The position numbers and the translations under genes were made by a program. The notes under the pieces are model-generated. The model saw only the letters and a list, made by a program, of their open reading frames with translations, was not told where the DNA came from and ran no database searches. Shown here piece after piece: positions 34,687 through 43,067 of a stretch of DNA of 64,000 nt. The stretch is from Microbacterium terricola (GTDB lineage: Bacteria > Actinomycetota > Actinomycetes > Actinomycetales > Microbacteriaceae), in contig NZ_AP027141.1 in NCBI RefSeq assembly GCF_027943945.1, positions 2,542,001-2,606,000 on the forward strand, in the 5' to 3' direction. Each line of letters starts with the position of its first letter. Position 1 is the stretch's first letter.

Positions 34687-35705
34687 AGCGCGAGCAGCCT
34701 CTCGGTGTCGCCGTAGACCTCGAGCCCCGCGCACTCGGCGACCCCCTCGATGAGCACGGTGCCGTCCGGCGCCAGATGGCGCAGTCGGATGCGGGCATCC
34801 AGCGTCTCCTCGACGCGCTGGTGCATGGCGGTGCGCAGGGGCGCGTGCAGCAGCCCGCCGCGGACCCGCTCGGCATCGAGCTCGAGCACGCCGTCCGGCC
34901 CGTCCACCTGCCAGCGGACGCGGTCGTCGTCGATCGTGAGGAGGCGCTCGGTGGAGCGGTTGTAGGTGGTCCACTTGTGCAGCCGTCCGCTGTGGCGGAA
35001 GCCGACGATCGACCCGCGGAACGATCCGCGCAGCCACGGGATGATCGCTACCGACGCGATCAGCGACGCCTCCTCGGCGGCGTCGACCTGCTCCCTGAGC
35101 TCTGTCGACCGGTCGATGTGGTTGCTCGCCATCCAGACGTACCCGGCGGGGAAGGCCTTGCCCCAGTCCTTCTCGATGTAGCCCCGGCCCCCGTGGAACG
35201 AACGCGGCGTCCCCTCGACGTCGAGCTCGCCCGCCAGCGCGTGCCCGAACGAGACGATGCCGTGGAAGCACTCCATGAACGGCACGAGCCCGTACCAGCC
35301 CATGATCCCCGGCTCGCGCAGGGTCACCGGCCACGGGACGAGCGGGGTGGTGTACTCGATGCGTCCGCGCAGCTGCGGCAGGTCGAGCGTGACCCCCTGA
35401 GCAGTGAAGCGGTTGCCGCCGACCGTGACGTCGAACTCGCGGTCCGACGCGTGGAACTCCCCCGGCGCGAACCGGTGGTACCAGGAGCGCCCGGTCAGTC
35501 CGTCGAGCACCTGCACGAATGCCTCATCGGTCTCGCCGCTCTCGCCGACCCCGCGGAACACCCCGGGGATGACCGCCCAGCGCTGCGCCCGGTCGGCCGA
35601 CACGAGCTTCACGTACCAGCCTTCGAAGAACCCACGGCGGACGCCGCGACCGTGGAAGGCCTCCGGGTGCCTGGCACCCCGGACGAACGCGACGGGTGAG
35701 CGCAT
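34683..35705 (-). CDS. Tocopherol cyclase-like (lipocalin-type) protein
   Basis: A 340-residue protein resembling the tocopherol cyclase family: FFEGWYVKLV near residue 26, VPWPVTLREPGIMGWYG near 125, and GGRGYIEKDWGKAFPAGYVW near 170. The family has a lipocalin-like beta-barrel. In bacteria without tocopherols its members have no proven role. The ATG at 35705 is preferred over GTG 35711 because AGGGT would then be properly spaced. It is translationally coupled to the SAM-binding protein downstream. Confidence 0.8.
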   Translation of the reverse strand: MRSPVAFVRGARHPEAFHGRGVRRGFFEGWYVKLVSADRAQRWAVIPGVFRGVGESGETDEAFVQVLDGLTGRSWYHRFAPGEFHASDREFDVTVGGNRFTAQGVTLDLPQLRGRIEYTTPLVPWPVTLREPGIMGWYGLVPFMECFHGIVSFGHALAGELDVEGTPRSFHGGRGYIEKDWGKAFPAGYVWMASNHIDRSTELREQVDAAEEASLIASVAIIPWLRGSFRGSIVGFRHSGRLHKWTTYNRSTERLLTIDDDRVRWQVDGPDGVLELDAERVRGGLLHAPLRTAMHQRVEETLDARIRLRHLAPDGTVLIEGVAECAGLEVYGDTERLLAL

Positions 35706-35986
35706 GGTCACACCCTAGACGCGCGGCGAGATCCAGCGCGCGAAGACGGGCACCGGCCTGATCAAGACGGTGTAGCCGCCGCGCCGCTGCCTCAGCGCCC
35801 ATCCCCTCGCGCGAAACAGGCGCTCTGACGGACACAGGAGGATCTGCCGCGAATGCGTCCTGCGTTCGCCAGAACAGGTGTTTTCGGAGGGGCCGGAGAG
35901 CCGGAGGGCCGGAGAGGCGGAGGGCCGGAGAGGCGGCGAGGGCGAGGCGGGGCGGGGCGGGGCGGGGCGGGGCGGGGCGGGCGAGG
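35706..35986. repeat. Gap holding a GC simple-repeat tract
   Basis: No gene is visible in this gap. From about 35891 the plus strand is purine-rich with irregular repeats of GCCGGAGA/GGCGGAG. It ends in six exact CGGGG units plus CGGG (35948-35981), just after the pcaC stop codon. The tract could fold into G-quadruplexes on the plus strand and is likely to be length-variable. Confidence 0.85.
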
Positions 35987-36388
35987 CTACTCCTCCTCGG
36001 CGAGGACCTCGTTCGCGATGCGGAACGCGGTGTTCGCCGCAGGGACGCCCGAGTAGATCGCCGACTGCAGGATGATCTCGCGGATCTCGTCCACCGTGAG
36101 CCCGTTGCGCAGGCCGGCACGCAGGTGCATCGCGAGCTCCTCGTGGTGGCCGTGCGCGATGAGCGAGGTGATCACCGCGACCGACCGCGACCGGCGGTCG
36201 AGACCCGGCCGCGACCACACATCGCCCCAGGCGACCCGCGTGATGAAGTCCTGGAAGTCGGCGGTGAGATCGGTGGCCGCAGCGGTCGCACGGTCGACGT
36301 GGGCGTCCGAGAGCACGGCGCGGCGCACCGCCATCCCCTGGTCGTAGCGCTCCTGATCGGTCAGGCCTTCGCCGTCGGGTCGGGTCAT
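35987..36388 (-). CDS. pcaC: 4-carboxymuconolactone decarboxylase
   Basis: A 133-residue cytosolic enzyme that decarboxylates gamma-carboxymuconolactone to 3-oxoadipate enol-lactone. Family markers are the central VAVITSLIAHGHHEELAMH and VDEIREIILQSAIYSGVPA. It overlaps the end of pcaD by four bases (ATGA at 36385-36388). In many actinobacteria PcaC and PcaD are fused as PcaL; here they are separate. It is the last gene of the operon. Confidence 0.93.
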   Translation of the reverse strand: MTRPDGEGLTDQERYDQGMAVRRAVLSDAHVDRATAAATDLTADFQDFITRVAWGDVWSRPGLDRRSRSVAVITSLIAHGHHEELAMHLRAGLRNGLTVDEIREIILQSAIYSGVPAANTAFRIANEVLAEEE

Positions 36389-37164
36389 GGGGTCACCTCC
36401 GTGAAGAACGCGAGCAGAGCGGATGCTGTCGCCCCTGGCTGCTCGGCGGGTGGCAGATGGGCCGCGCCGGCGATGCGCTCGGCGCGCCCGTCGCGCACGC
36501 CCGCCGCGATCTCGGTCGCCTTGGGCTCCGGCGCGACCTCGTCGAACGCGCCCCAGAGCGCGAGCACCGGGACGGCAATCTCGCCGAGCTCGCTCCGCAC
36601 GTCATAGTCGGCGAGCGCTTCGCAGCAGCGGGCATACGACTCGTCGTCGGCGTCCTGCAGCGCGTGGAACAGCCGGCCGGACAGCTCGGGCTCGCGCGCG
36701 ATCGACTCGGGGGCGAACCAGCGCTGTCCGGATTGGACGATCAGCGACGAGGTCGACTCCGCCCGCACCTTCGCGGCGCGCTCGTGCCAGCTCTGCGGGT
36801 CGCCGAGCTGTGCGCCCGAGGCGACGATCGCGGCAGCGGCGACGAGTCCGGGGTGGCGCAGCAGCAGTTCGAGGCCGGTCGCCCCGCCGAGCGAGACGCC
36901 GGCATACAGGATGCGGTCCGCCCCGAGCGAGCGGACGGCCTCCGCCACGGCGTCGGCGAGGTCGGCCACCGAGAACGCATCGGTCGCGGCGGGCGAGGCG
37001 CCGTGGCCGGGGAGGTCCCACGCGACGACGCGGTACTGCCCGGCCAGCGCGGGGATGGTGTTCTCCCACAGGATCGCCGAGGTGCCCAGCGACGGCCCCA
37101 GCACGAGCAGCGGGGCGTCGGCGGGACCGACCGGGTCGGTCAGCGTGAGAGTCGGCACGGTCAT
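36385..37164 (-). CDS. pcaD: 3-oxoadipate enol-lactonase
   Basis: A 259-residue alpha/beta hydrolase that opens 3-oxoadipate enol-lactone to 3-oxoadipate. The nucleophile elbow is GVSLGGATG near residue 93, the acid WGAFDEVAP near 210, and the His lies in AAHLPPAEQPG near 238. It is coupled by ATGA overlaps to pcaB upstream (37161-37164) and pcaC downstream, so its role in the protocatechuate pathway is secure. Confidence 0.92.
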   Translation of the reverse strand: MTVPTLTLTDPVGPADAPLLVLGPSLGTSAILWENTIPALAGQYRVVAWDLPGHGASPAATDAFSVADLADAVAEAVRSLGADRILYAGVSLGGATGLELLLRHPGLVAAAAIVASGAQLGDPQSWHERAAKVRAESTSSLIVQSGQRWFAPESIAREPELSGRLFHALQDADDESYARCCEALADYDVRSELGEIAVPVLALWGAFDEVAPEPKATEIAAGVRDGRAERIAGAAHLPPAEQPGATASALLAFFTEVTP

Positions 37165-38522
37165 GCGGGGTCCGGGAACTCGAGGGACGGGTCGGGCTGC
37201 TGCCCCGTCGCGGCGTCGGTGAGCGGGCCGGCGAGTCCGGTGTAGCCGGTGGGGTCGGCGACCTCGGCCGCCCGTGGCCCGCCCAGCACGTCGGCCAGCG
37301 CGGTTCCCGCTGAGACGGCCGCGATCACGCCAGGGATCTCTGCGCGGGCAACGAGGTCCGGCTCGTGCGACAGGCGCTCGGCGACGATCAGTCCGCGGGT
37401 GAGGCCGAGATTACGGGTGACCGCCTCGTCGTCGACGACGAGTCCCTTGGCGAGTTCGTCGGCGTTCGCGGCCGCTCCGAGCGCCAGCCGGAGCAGTTCA
37501 CGCAGGGTCGGCCACTCCGCGTGCCACGCGCCGTCCGGGCGTTCATCCACCGCGAAGGCCGCGGCGAGATGGAGGGTCGCGCCGAGCTGGGGCGCGCGCA
37601 GCGCCGCCGAGCGGAGCAGCACCGAACGGGCGGGGTTCTGCTTCTGGGGCATGGCCGACGACCCGCCGGACGAGCCCTCGGCGACTTCGCCGATCTCGGT
37701 GCGGCTGAGGGTGGCGACATCGGCTGCCAGCTTGCCCACCGCGTCGATCGCCTGCACCAGCGCGTCCCCGAGCTCGGTGACGGGCCAGCGGGTGACGTGC
37801 CAGGGCGCCTCGGGCGTGCGGAGCCCGAGCTCCGCGGCAAAGGCGGCAGGCAGGCGCACGGCGGCACCGGCATCCGCTCCGCTGTGCGCGGCGATCGCCA
37901 CGAAGGCCGCGAGGGTGCCGCCGGCACCTCCCAGCTGTGCGGGCAACTCGACGGCTTCGAGACGGTCCGCGGCGCGACGGATGCCGCGCAGCCACGTGGC
38001 GGCCCGCAGCCCGACGGTCGTCGGCACGGCGTGCTGGGTCAGTGTCCTGGCCGCGGCGACCTGGTCGCGGCGCGTGACCGCGAGGGCGGTCAGGTGGTGC
38101 TCGGCGCTGCGGAGCGCGTCGACGATCCGGGGCACTGCACGCGAGGCCACGAGCATCACTGCGGTATCGAGGATGTCCTGGCTCGTCGCGCCGGCGTGCA
38201 CCCAGGCGGTGGCGGCCGAGGGCACCGATTCCTTGAGCTGCGCGACCAGCGGGATCACCGGGTTGCCGCCGGACACCCCTGCCGCGGCGAGCGCGGCGAG
38301 GTCGATGTGGTGCTCGACCCGCGCGGCCCCCTGCCAGCCGAGCGCCGACGACACGGCCTCGGCCGCCTCTGTGGGGGCGACGCCGACGGCCGCCCACGCG
38401 CGGGTGAGCGCGACCTCGACCGCGACGAGCGCGTCGAGGACGGCGGCATCGGACACCGTGCCGTCGTGTCCGACGGTCACGGGCGAGAGCAGCCCTGCAT
38501 CGAACGCCGGCTCAGTAGGCAA
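37161..38522 (-). CDS. pcaB: 3-carboxy-cis,cis-muconate cycloisomerase
   Basis: A 453-residue member of the fumarase/aspartase superfamily that cyclises 3-carboxy-cis,cis-muconate to 4-carboxymuconolactone. The superfamily signature is GSSGGSSAMPQKQNPARS near residue 290. The likely start is TTG at 38522, overlapping the pcaG stop by 11 bases and preceded by AAGGAG with good spacing. The coding match begins right there (LPTEPAFDAGLLSPV) and no ATG or GTG is available. Confidence 0.92.
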   Translation of the reverse strand: MPTEPAFDAGLLSPVTVGHDGTVSDAAVLDALVAVEVALTRAWAAVGVAPTEAAEAVSSALGWQGAARVEHHIDLAALAAAGVSGGNPVIPLVAQLKESVPSAATAWVHAGATSQDILDTAVMLVASRAVPRIVDALRSAEHHLTALAVTRRDQVAAARTLTQHAVPTTVGLRAATWLRGIRRAADRLEAVELPAQLGGAGGTLAAFVAIAAHSGADAGAAVRLPAAFAAELGLRTPEAPWHVTRWPVTELGDALVQAIDAVGKLAADVATLSRTEIGEVAEGSSGGSSAMPQKQNPARSVLLRSAALRAPQLGATLHLAAAFAVDERPDGAWHAEWPTLRELLRLALGAAANADELAKGLVVDDEAVTRNLGLTRGLIVAERLSHEPDLVARAEIPGVIAAVSAGTALADVLGGPRAAEVADPTGYTGLAGPLTDAATGQQPDPSLEFPDPA

Positions 38523-39111
38523 GGAACACGGTCTCCTTCTCACCCTGCAGGTGGATGTCGTGGCGCAGGTGTCCGTCGGGGGTGCGCGTGGCCACGAGCG
38601 TAGCGCGCTCGTCGGGCGCGAGTGCGGAGAGCAGCGCGTCGGCAGCGAGCCGCTCCTCGTCCTCGGGCAGGTAGATCCGGGTGTGCAGCTTGTTCGGCAG
38701 CCCGCGGGCGAAGACGATCGCGGCGAAGAACGGCGCGGTGCCGTCGATCGGACCGGGGTTGCGTGTCCAGAACTCGAAGTGCCCCTCGTCGTTCGTGAAC
38801 GCGCGGCCGAAACCGGTGAAGGTGTGGTCGTCGCGACGCCGTGACCCGCGTGCCCGCGGGATCGTGCCGTCGGTGTCGGCGCCCCAGATCTCGACGCAGG
38901 CATCGGGGATCGGCGCGCCTGCGCCGTCGAACACGGTGCCGCCCAGCACGATCGCGCCCGGCGTGTGCGGGAAGGCGACCTCGTGCATCTTGGGGTACTG
39001 CAGTCCGAACGCGAAGAACGGGCCGATGGTCTGGCCGGCTGTCGGCTCGAGGCGCGAGTCGGCGGGGAACCGCGCGTCCGCGGCGCGGCGGGTGTCGGTG
39101 GTCTCGCTCAT
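38512..39111 (-). CDS. pcaG: Protocatechuate 3,4-dioxygenase alpha subunit
   Basis: A 199-residue subunit of the intradiol ring-cleavage dioxygenase. The beta-sandwich markers are TIGPFFAFGL near 29, ACVEIWGADTDG near 72, and FFAAIVFARGLPNKLHTRIY near 130. The alpha chain lacks the full iron-ligand set, as expected. Its ATG shares one base with the pcaH stop (TGATG). Confidence 0.95.
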   Translation of the reverse strand: MSETTDTRRAADARFPADSRLEPTAGQTIGPFFAFGLQYPKMHEVAFPHTPGAIVLGGTVFDGAGAPIPDACVEIWGADTDGTIPRARGSRRRDDHTFTGFGRAFTNDEGHFEFWTRNPGPIDGTAPFFAAIVFARGLPNKLHTRIYLPEDEERLAADALLSALAPDERATLVATRTPDGHLRHDIHLQGEKETVFLAY

Positions 39112-39935
39112 CAGTGCTCCTCCTCCGCTTCGAACCACGTCGCATCCGGTCCGTCGACGACGATGTCCCAGCGGTAGCCCATCGAGAACTCCGGCACGGT
39201 GAGGTCGTGGTCGTACGCGGCGATCAGGGCGTCCCGATCCTTCTGCCGGCGGATGGTGTTGTAGATCGGGTCGAGCGCGAACAGCGGGTCGCCGGGGAAG
39301 TACATCTGCGTGATGATCCGCTGCGTGAAGCCGCTGCCGAACAGCGAGAAGTGGATGTGAGCCGGCCGCCACGCGTTGACGTGGTTCTTCCACGGGTACG
39401 GGCCCGGCTTGATGGTGGTGAAGGAGTACTCGCCGGCGCTGTTCGTGATGGTGCGGCCCGCGCCGGTGAAGTTCGGGTCGAGCGGGGCGGGATGCTGGTC
39501 GCGCTGGTGGATGTAGCGCCCGGCCGAGTTGGCCTGCCAGATCTCGACGAGCTGGTTGGCGAGCGGTCTCCCCCACGAGTCGAGCAGCCTGCCGGTCACG
39601 GTCATGCGCTCGCCGAGCGGCTCGCCGGTGTGCTGCAGGGTGAGGTCGGACTCGATGAGCGCGACGTCGCGCTGGCCGTAGGCCGGCGACCAGAGCTCGA
39701 TCGACTCGGGATCGACGAGTCGCGGGTTCTTGGTCGGGTGACGCAGCACGCTCGAGCGGTACGGCGCGAAGTCGTAGAGCGTCGCGGGAACCGGCTCGCC
39801 CGCCGCCTCGCGCTGCGCGGCGTCGTCGTGGATCTCGGCCATCTCGGCCGTGATCTCGCGCTGTGACGGCATGTCGGGCGAGGCGAGCAGCGACTCGGGG
39901 GCTGCCGCGATGGTCTCGTCAGGGGGCGTCGCCAT
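39111..39935 (-). CDS. pcaH: Protocatechuate 3,4-dioxygenase beta subunit
   Basis: A 274-residue catalytic subunit that cleaves protocatechuate between its two hydroxylated carbons to 3-carboxy-cis,cis-muconate. Iron ligands are visible as Tyr in AGRYIHQRD, Tyr in KPGPYPWKNHVNAWRP and the two His of AHIHFSLFG. AAGGAG precedes the ATG at 39935. It is the first enzyme gene of the pcaHGBDC operon, with palindromic sites and an IclR gene just upstream. Confidence 0.96.
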   Translation of the reverse strand: MATPPDETIAAAPESLLASPDMPSQREITAEMAEIHDDAAQREAAGEPVPATLYDFAPYRSSVLRHPTKNPRLVDPESIELWSPAYGQRDVALIESDLTLQHTGEPLGERMTVTGRLLDSWGRPLANQLVEIWQANSAGRYIHQRDQHPAPLDPNFTGAGRTITNSAGEYSFTTIKPGPYPWKNHVNAWRPAHIHFSLFGSGFTQRIITQMYFPGDPLFALDPIYNTIRRQKDRDALIAAYDHDLTVPEFSMGYRWDIVVDGPDATWFEAEEEH

Positions 39936-40014
39936 GGGGTCTCCTTCGACGTGCGGCACCGGCGTCGGAACCGGCGCCCGGTCAAGCGTGACACTGCGGG
40001 AGCCGGAAACCGCG

Positions 40015-40035
40015 CTCAATTCCCATTGAGTGGGA
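40015..40035. promoter_or_regulatory. Overlapping palindromic operators of the pca operon
   Basis: CTCAATTCCCATTGAG (40015-40030) and TCCCATTGAGTGGGA (40021-40035) are two overlapping palindromes about 85 bases upstream of pcaH. The second matches the TCCC-N7-GGGA pattern found before the pobR-like and pobA genes. They are candidate sites for the IclR-type regulators. Confidence 0.75.
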
Positions 40036-40048
40036 CTCAGCATCCGAT

Positions 40049-40810
40049 TCAGGCGTCGCGGAGCGCCTTCGCGAGGTCCTTCGCAGTCTGGACGACCAGG
40101 GAGCTGAGCCGTCGCTCGTCCGCGCGCTCGATGTGCACCACCGTGCCGATGGCGATCGGCGGGAGGCCCTCGATGCGGGCGACGGATGCGGCGACCGAGA
40201 CGTTGCCGAGCGTCATCTCCTCGCGCGTGGTGGCGTACCCGCGGGCGCGGGTGCGGGCGATGTCCTCACGCAGCACCTCCGCCGACGTGATCGTGTGGGT
40301 CGTCTCCCGCTCGAGCGGCCGGACGAAGAAGCGATCGAGCCAGTCGGCGTCCCGCGTGGCCAGCAGGGCCTTGCCGACGCCGGTCGAGTGCAGCGGATGG
40401 CGGCCGCCCATCCGGCTCAGCGTGGGGATGGACTCCTGCCCGGTGATCCGGCCGACGTACAGCGCCTGCGCGGTCTCGGGGGCGGGCGGGTCGAGCACGG
40501 CGAGGTGCACGTTCTCGCCGGTCGCCTCGTACAGGCGCAGCATGTGCGGCAGGGCGGTCTCGCGCAGGCGCACGGAGAGCGGCGAGAGCTCTCCGAGCTC
40601 CCACAGCCGGGGACCGATCGTGTACCGGTGGCCGGTGGTGCGCGTCAGCAGCCCCAGCTCGGTGAGGGTGGCCAGCTGCCGGTGCAGCGTCGACGTGGGG
40701 AGGCCGGTGCGATCCGCGAGCTGCGCGGCGGTGACGGCCGGCTCGTCGTCGGTGAAGCAGTCGAGCACGCGCACCACCCGCGCGAGCACGCCTTCGCCCT
40801 CATCCACCAT
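40049..40810 (-). CDS. IclR family regulator of the pca operon (PcaR-like)
   Basis: A 253-residue protein. The N-terminal winged helix-turn-helix (VTAAQLADRTGLPTSTLHRQ, residues 23-43) is followed by the IclR effector domain (YVGRITGQESIPTLSRMGGR, HSTGVGKALLA). It lies directly upstream of pcaH on the same strand, and the gap holds palindromic sites. PcaR proteins usually activate pca genes with beta-ketoadipate or protocatechuate as ligand. That role is inferred from family and context. No Shine-Dalgarno sequence is seen at the ATG 40810. Confidence 0.88.
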   Translation of the reverse strand: MVDEGEGVLARVVRVLDCFTDDEPAVTAAQLADRTGLPTSTLHRQLATLTELGLLTRTTGHRYTIGPRLWELGELSPLSVRLRETALPHMLRLYEATGENVHLAVLDPPAPETAQALYVGRITGQESIPTLSRMGGRHPLHSTGVGKALLATRDADWLDRFFVRPLERETTHTITSAEVLREDIARTRARGYATTREEMTLGNVSVAASVARIEGLPPIAIGTVVHIERADERRLSSLVVQTAKDLAKALRDA

Positions 40811-40923
40811 GAGGGAGAGGCTACTCGCGCGCGAGGCGCCTCCTCGCGACCGGGGCCATCGCGGCCGGCGCAGCGATGGCGTCCGGGAGTCGGGCACCCC
40901 CGGACGCCATCTGGCCGTACTGC

Positions 40924-42192
40924 CTAACTGCGGATCTGCCCTCCGCGCAGACGCGAGACGGCGTCCACGGTGGCGGCGAGGATCAGCACGCCGCCGGTCA
41001 CGAGCAGGTTGATGCCGGCCTCGAGCTTGAGCAGAGCGAGTCCGTTCGTGATCGAGGCGATGACCATCGCGCCGATCGCCGCGTGGATCAGCCGCCCGCG
41101 CCCGCCGAACAGGCTGACGCCGCCGACGACCGCCGCTGCGACGCCGCTGAGCACGATGTCACGGCCGGCCGCAGCATCCACCGATCCGAGTCGCGTCTGG
41201 GCGAGGAGCCCCGCGGCGACCGCGAGGACCGAGCAGATGACGAACGCCCACCACTTGATCCACCGCACCTTGATGCCCGAGCGCCGTGCCGCCTCGGCGT
41301 TGCCGCCGATCGCGTACACGTAGCGCCCGAACCTGGTGCGGTCGAGCACGAACGTGCCGATCCACAGGATCGTCAGCACCACGGGCACGATGATCGGCAC
41401 GCCCTCGATCGGCTTGACCGACTGCGACCGGTTGAGGTTGAGCACGAACACCGCGAGCCCGCCGAGCACGAGGATCACGCCGAGCTTGATCCACACCAGC
41501 GAGATCGCCCGGTTGGGGACGCCCGCCCTGGTGCGCCGCGCCCTGTCCCAGAACGAGGTTCCGGCCGAGATGAGCAGCATGACCGCGAGCATCACCCAGC
41601 CGCCCCAGATCGGCAGCCTGCCGTTCTGCAGCGCGAGCAGCTCCGGCGCCTGGATCGGGTAGAGCCCGCCCGCGCCGATGATGAGGAGGGTCAGTCCCTG
41701 GAAGCCCAGGAACAGACCGAGCGTGACGACGAACGACGGGATGCCGACTCTCGCCACGAGGAAGCCGATCAGGGCTCCCGTCGTGAACCCGATCGCGAAC
41801 GCGATGAGCAGCGCGAGCGGCCATGCCACGTCGTAGCGGACGTTGAGCACCACGAAGGAGGCCATGGCGACGCCGCCGGTGACGCCGGCCGACAGGTCGA
41901 TCTCGCCGAGCAGCAGCACGAACACGAGCGCCATGCCGAGCACGACGAGCGACGCGCCCTGGCTCATCAGGTTCGCGAAGTTGATCGGGCTGAAGAACCG
42001 CGGGTTCAGGATCGTGAACAGGATCGTGAGGACGACCAGGCCGCCGATCGCGGGCAGGGCGCCCATGTCGCCACCGCGCACCCGCTGCCACCACGCCGTG
42101 ACCTGGTCGCCGAGGCCGCCCTCGACCCCGCTGCCGATGAGATCGCTGGTCACCGGGTCGGGTGCGGCGTTGGTGCGTGCGTTGCTGCTCAT
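40924..42192 (-). CDS. CUT2 sugar ABC transporter permease, XylH-like (system 1)
   Basis: A 422-residue membrane protein, longer than ribose-type permeases and typical of XylH. Motifs: LVVLGMALVFVLLLGEIDLSAG near residue 85, a long central insert, and ATRFGRYVYAIGGNAEAARR-like RTRFGRYVYAIGGN near 300. It forms the homodimeric channel for the sugar bound by the upstream lipoprotein. It overlaps the ATPase stop (ATGA at 42189-42192). Confidence 0.92.
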   Translation of the reverse strand: MSSNARTNAAPDPVTSDLIGSGVEGGLGDQVTAWWQRVRGGDMGALPAIGGLVVLTILFTILNPRFFSPINFANLMSQGASLVVLGMALVFVLLLGEIDLSAGVTGGVAMASFVVLNVRYDVAWPLALLIAFAIGFTTGALIGFLVARVGIPSFVVTLGLFLGFQGLTLLIIGAGGLYPIQAPELLALQNGRLPIWGGWVMLAVMLLISAGTSFWDRARRTRAGVPNRAISLVWIKLGVILVLGGLAVFVLNLNRSQSVKPIEGVPIIVPVVLTILWIGTFVLDRTRFGRYVYAIGGNAEAARRSGIKVRWIKWWAFVICSVLAVAAGLLAQTRLGSVDAAAGRDIVLSGVAAAVVGGVSLFGGRGRLIHAAIGAMVIASITNGLALLKLEAGINLLVTGGVLILAATVDAVSRLRGGQIRS

Positions 42193-42980
42193 TCCGGCCC
42201 TCCCGGCGTCGCGATGTTGGATGTGCCGATGAGGTCGACGCCCGGGGGCACCTTGGTGCCGGTGATGTAGCCCACGATGTCGTCGCGGGTGGTCTCGGCG
42301 GTCTGCACCTGCGCGACCATCTGGCCGAGGTAGAGGACCGCGATGTCGTCGGCGACGGCGAAGACGTCGGCGAGGTTGTGGCTGATCAGGATCACCGCGA
42401 CGCCCTGGCCGGCGAGCCGCTCGACGAGGTGCAGCACCTGCTCGGTCTGCGCGACGCCGAGTGCCGCGGTGGGTTCGTCGAGGATCACGACGCGCGCCTT
42501 CTTCAGCACGGCGCGGGCGATCGCGACGGTCTGCCGCTGGCCGCCGGAGAGCGAAGACACCTTCTGCCGCACCGACTTGACGGTGCGCACGGACAGCGAG
42601 CGCAGAGTGTCCGAGGCGTCGCGCTCCATGCGCCCCTCGTCGAACGTCCCCGTCGACAGCTCCTCGCGGCCGAGGAACATGTTCTGGACGATGTCGAGGT
42701 TGTCGCACAGCGCGAGGTCCTGGTAGACGACCTCGATGCCGAGGCTGCCTGCTTCGCGGGGCGAGTGCAGGTCACGGTGCTCCCCGTCGATGCGCACCTC
42801 GCCCTCGTCGTAGGGCTGCACGCCGGCGAGGCCCTTGATCAGGGTGGACTTGCCCGCGCCGTTGTCGCCGACGAGCGCGGTGACCTTGCCCGGGTACACC
42901 CGGAGGTCGACGCCCTTGAGGACGCTCACGGGGCCGAAGGACTTCTTCACACCCACGAGTTCGATGATCGGTTCTGACAT
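42189..42980 (-). CDS. CUT2 sugar ABC transporter ATPase, single-domain (system 1)
   Basis: A 263-residue ATPase with Walker A GDNGAGKST near residue 38, signature LSGGQRQTVAIA near 143 and Walker B VVILDEPTAALG near 164. Unlike XylG or the YtfR-like proteins in this window it has only one ATPase domain, so it must work as a dimer. AAGGAAG precedes the ATG at 42980. Confidence 0.92.
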   Translation of the reverse strand: MSEPIIELVGVKKSFGPVSVLKGVDLRVYPGKVTALVGDNGAGKSTLIKGLAGVQPYDEGEVRIDGEHRDLHSPREAGSLGIEVVYQDLALCDNLDIVQNMFLGREELSTGTFDEGRMERDASDTLRSLSVRTVKSVRQKVSSLSGGQRQTVAIARAVLKKARVVILDEPTAALGVAQTEQVLHLVERLAGQGVAVILISHNLADVFAVADDIAVLYLGQMVAQVQTAETTRDDIVGYITGTKVPPGVDLIGTSNIATPGGPE

Positions 42981-43017
42981 GCTCGCTTCCTTGCGGTTCA
43001 TGGTCTGGCCGGGCGCA

Positions 43018-43055
43018 CGAGGGGCGCCACGCCTGCGAAGACGCGACGCCCCTCG
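43018..43055 (-). other. Intercistronic hairpin after binding-protein gene (system 1)
   Basis: CGAGGGGCG (43018-43026) pairs perfectly with CGCCCCTCG (43047-43055) across a 20-base loop. It is located just after the binding-protein stop and before the ATPase start, without a T tract. This is the third binding-protein gene in the window followed by such a structure. Confidence 0.7.
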
Positions 43056-43067
43056 GTCGGTGGGCGC

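Noticed and set aside
40811..40923. A further small gene between the IclR gene and the XylH-like gene
   Set aside because: The 113 bases hold no frame with a start and ribosome-binding site; an inverted GGCGTCC/GGACGCC stretch near 40879-40912 more likely ends transcription.
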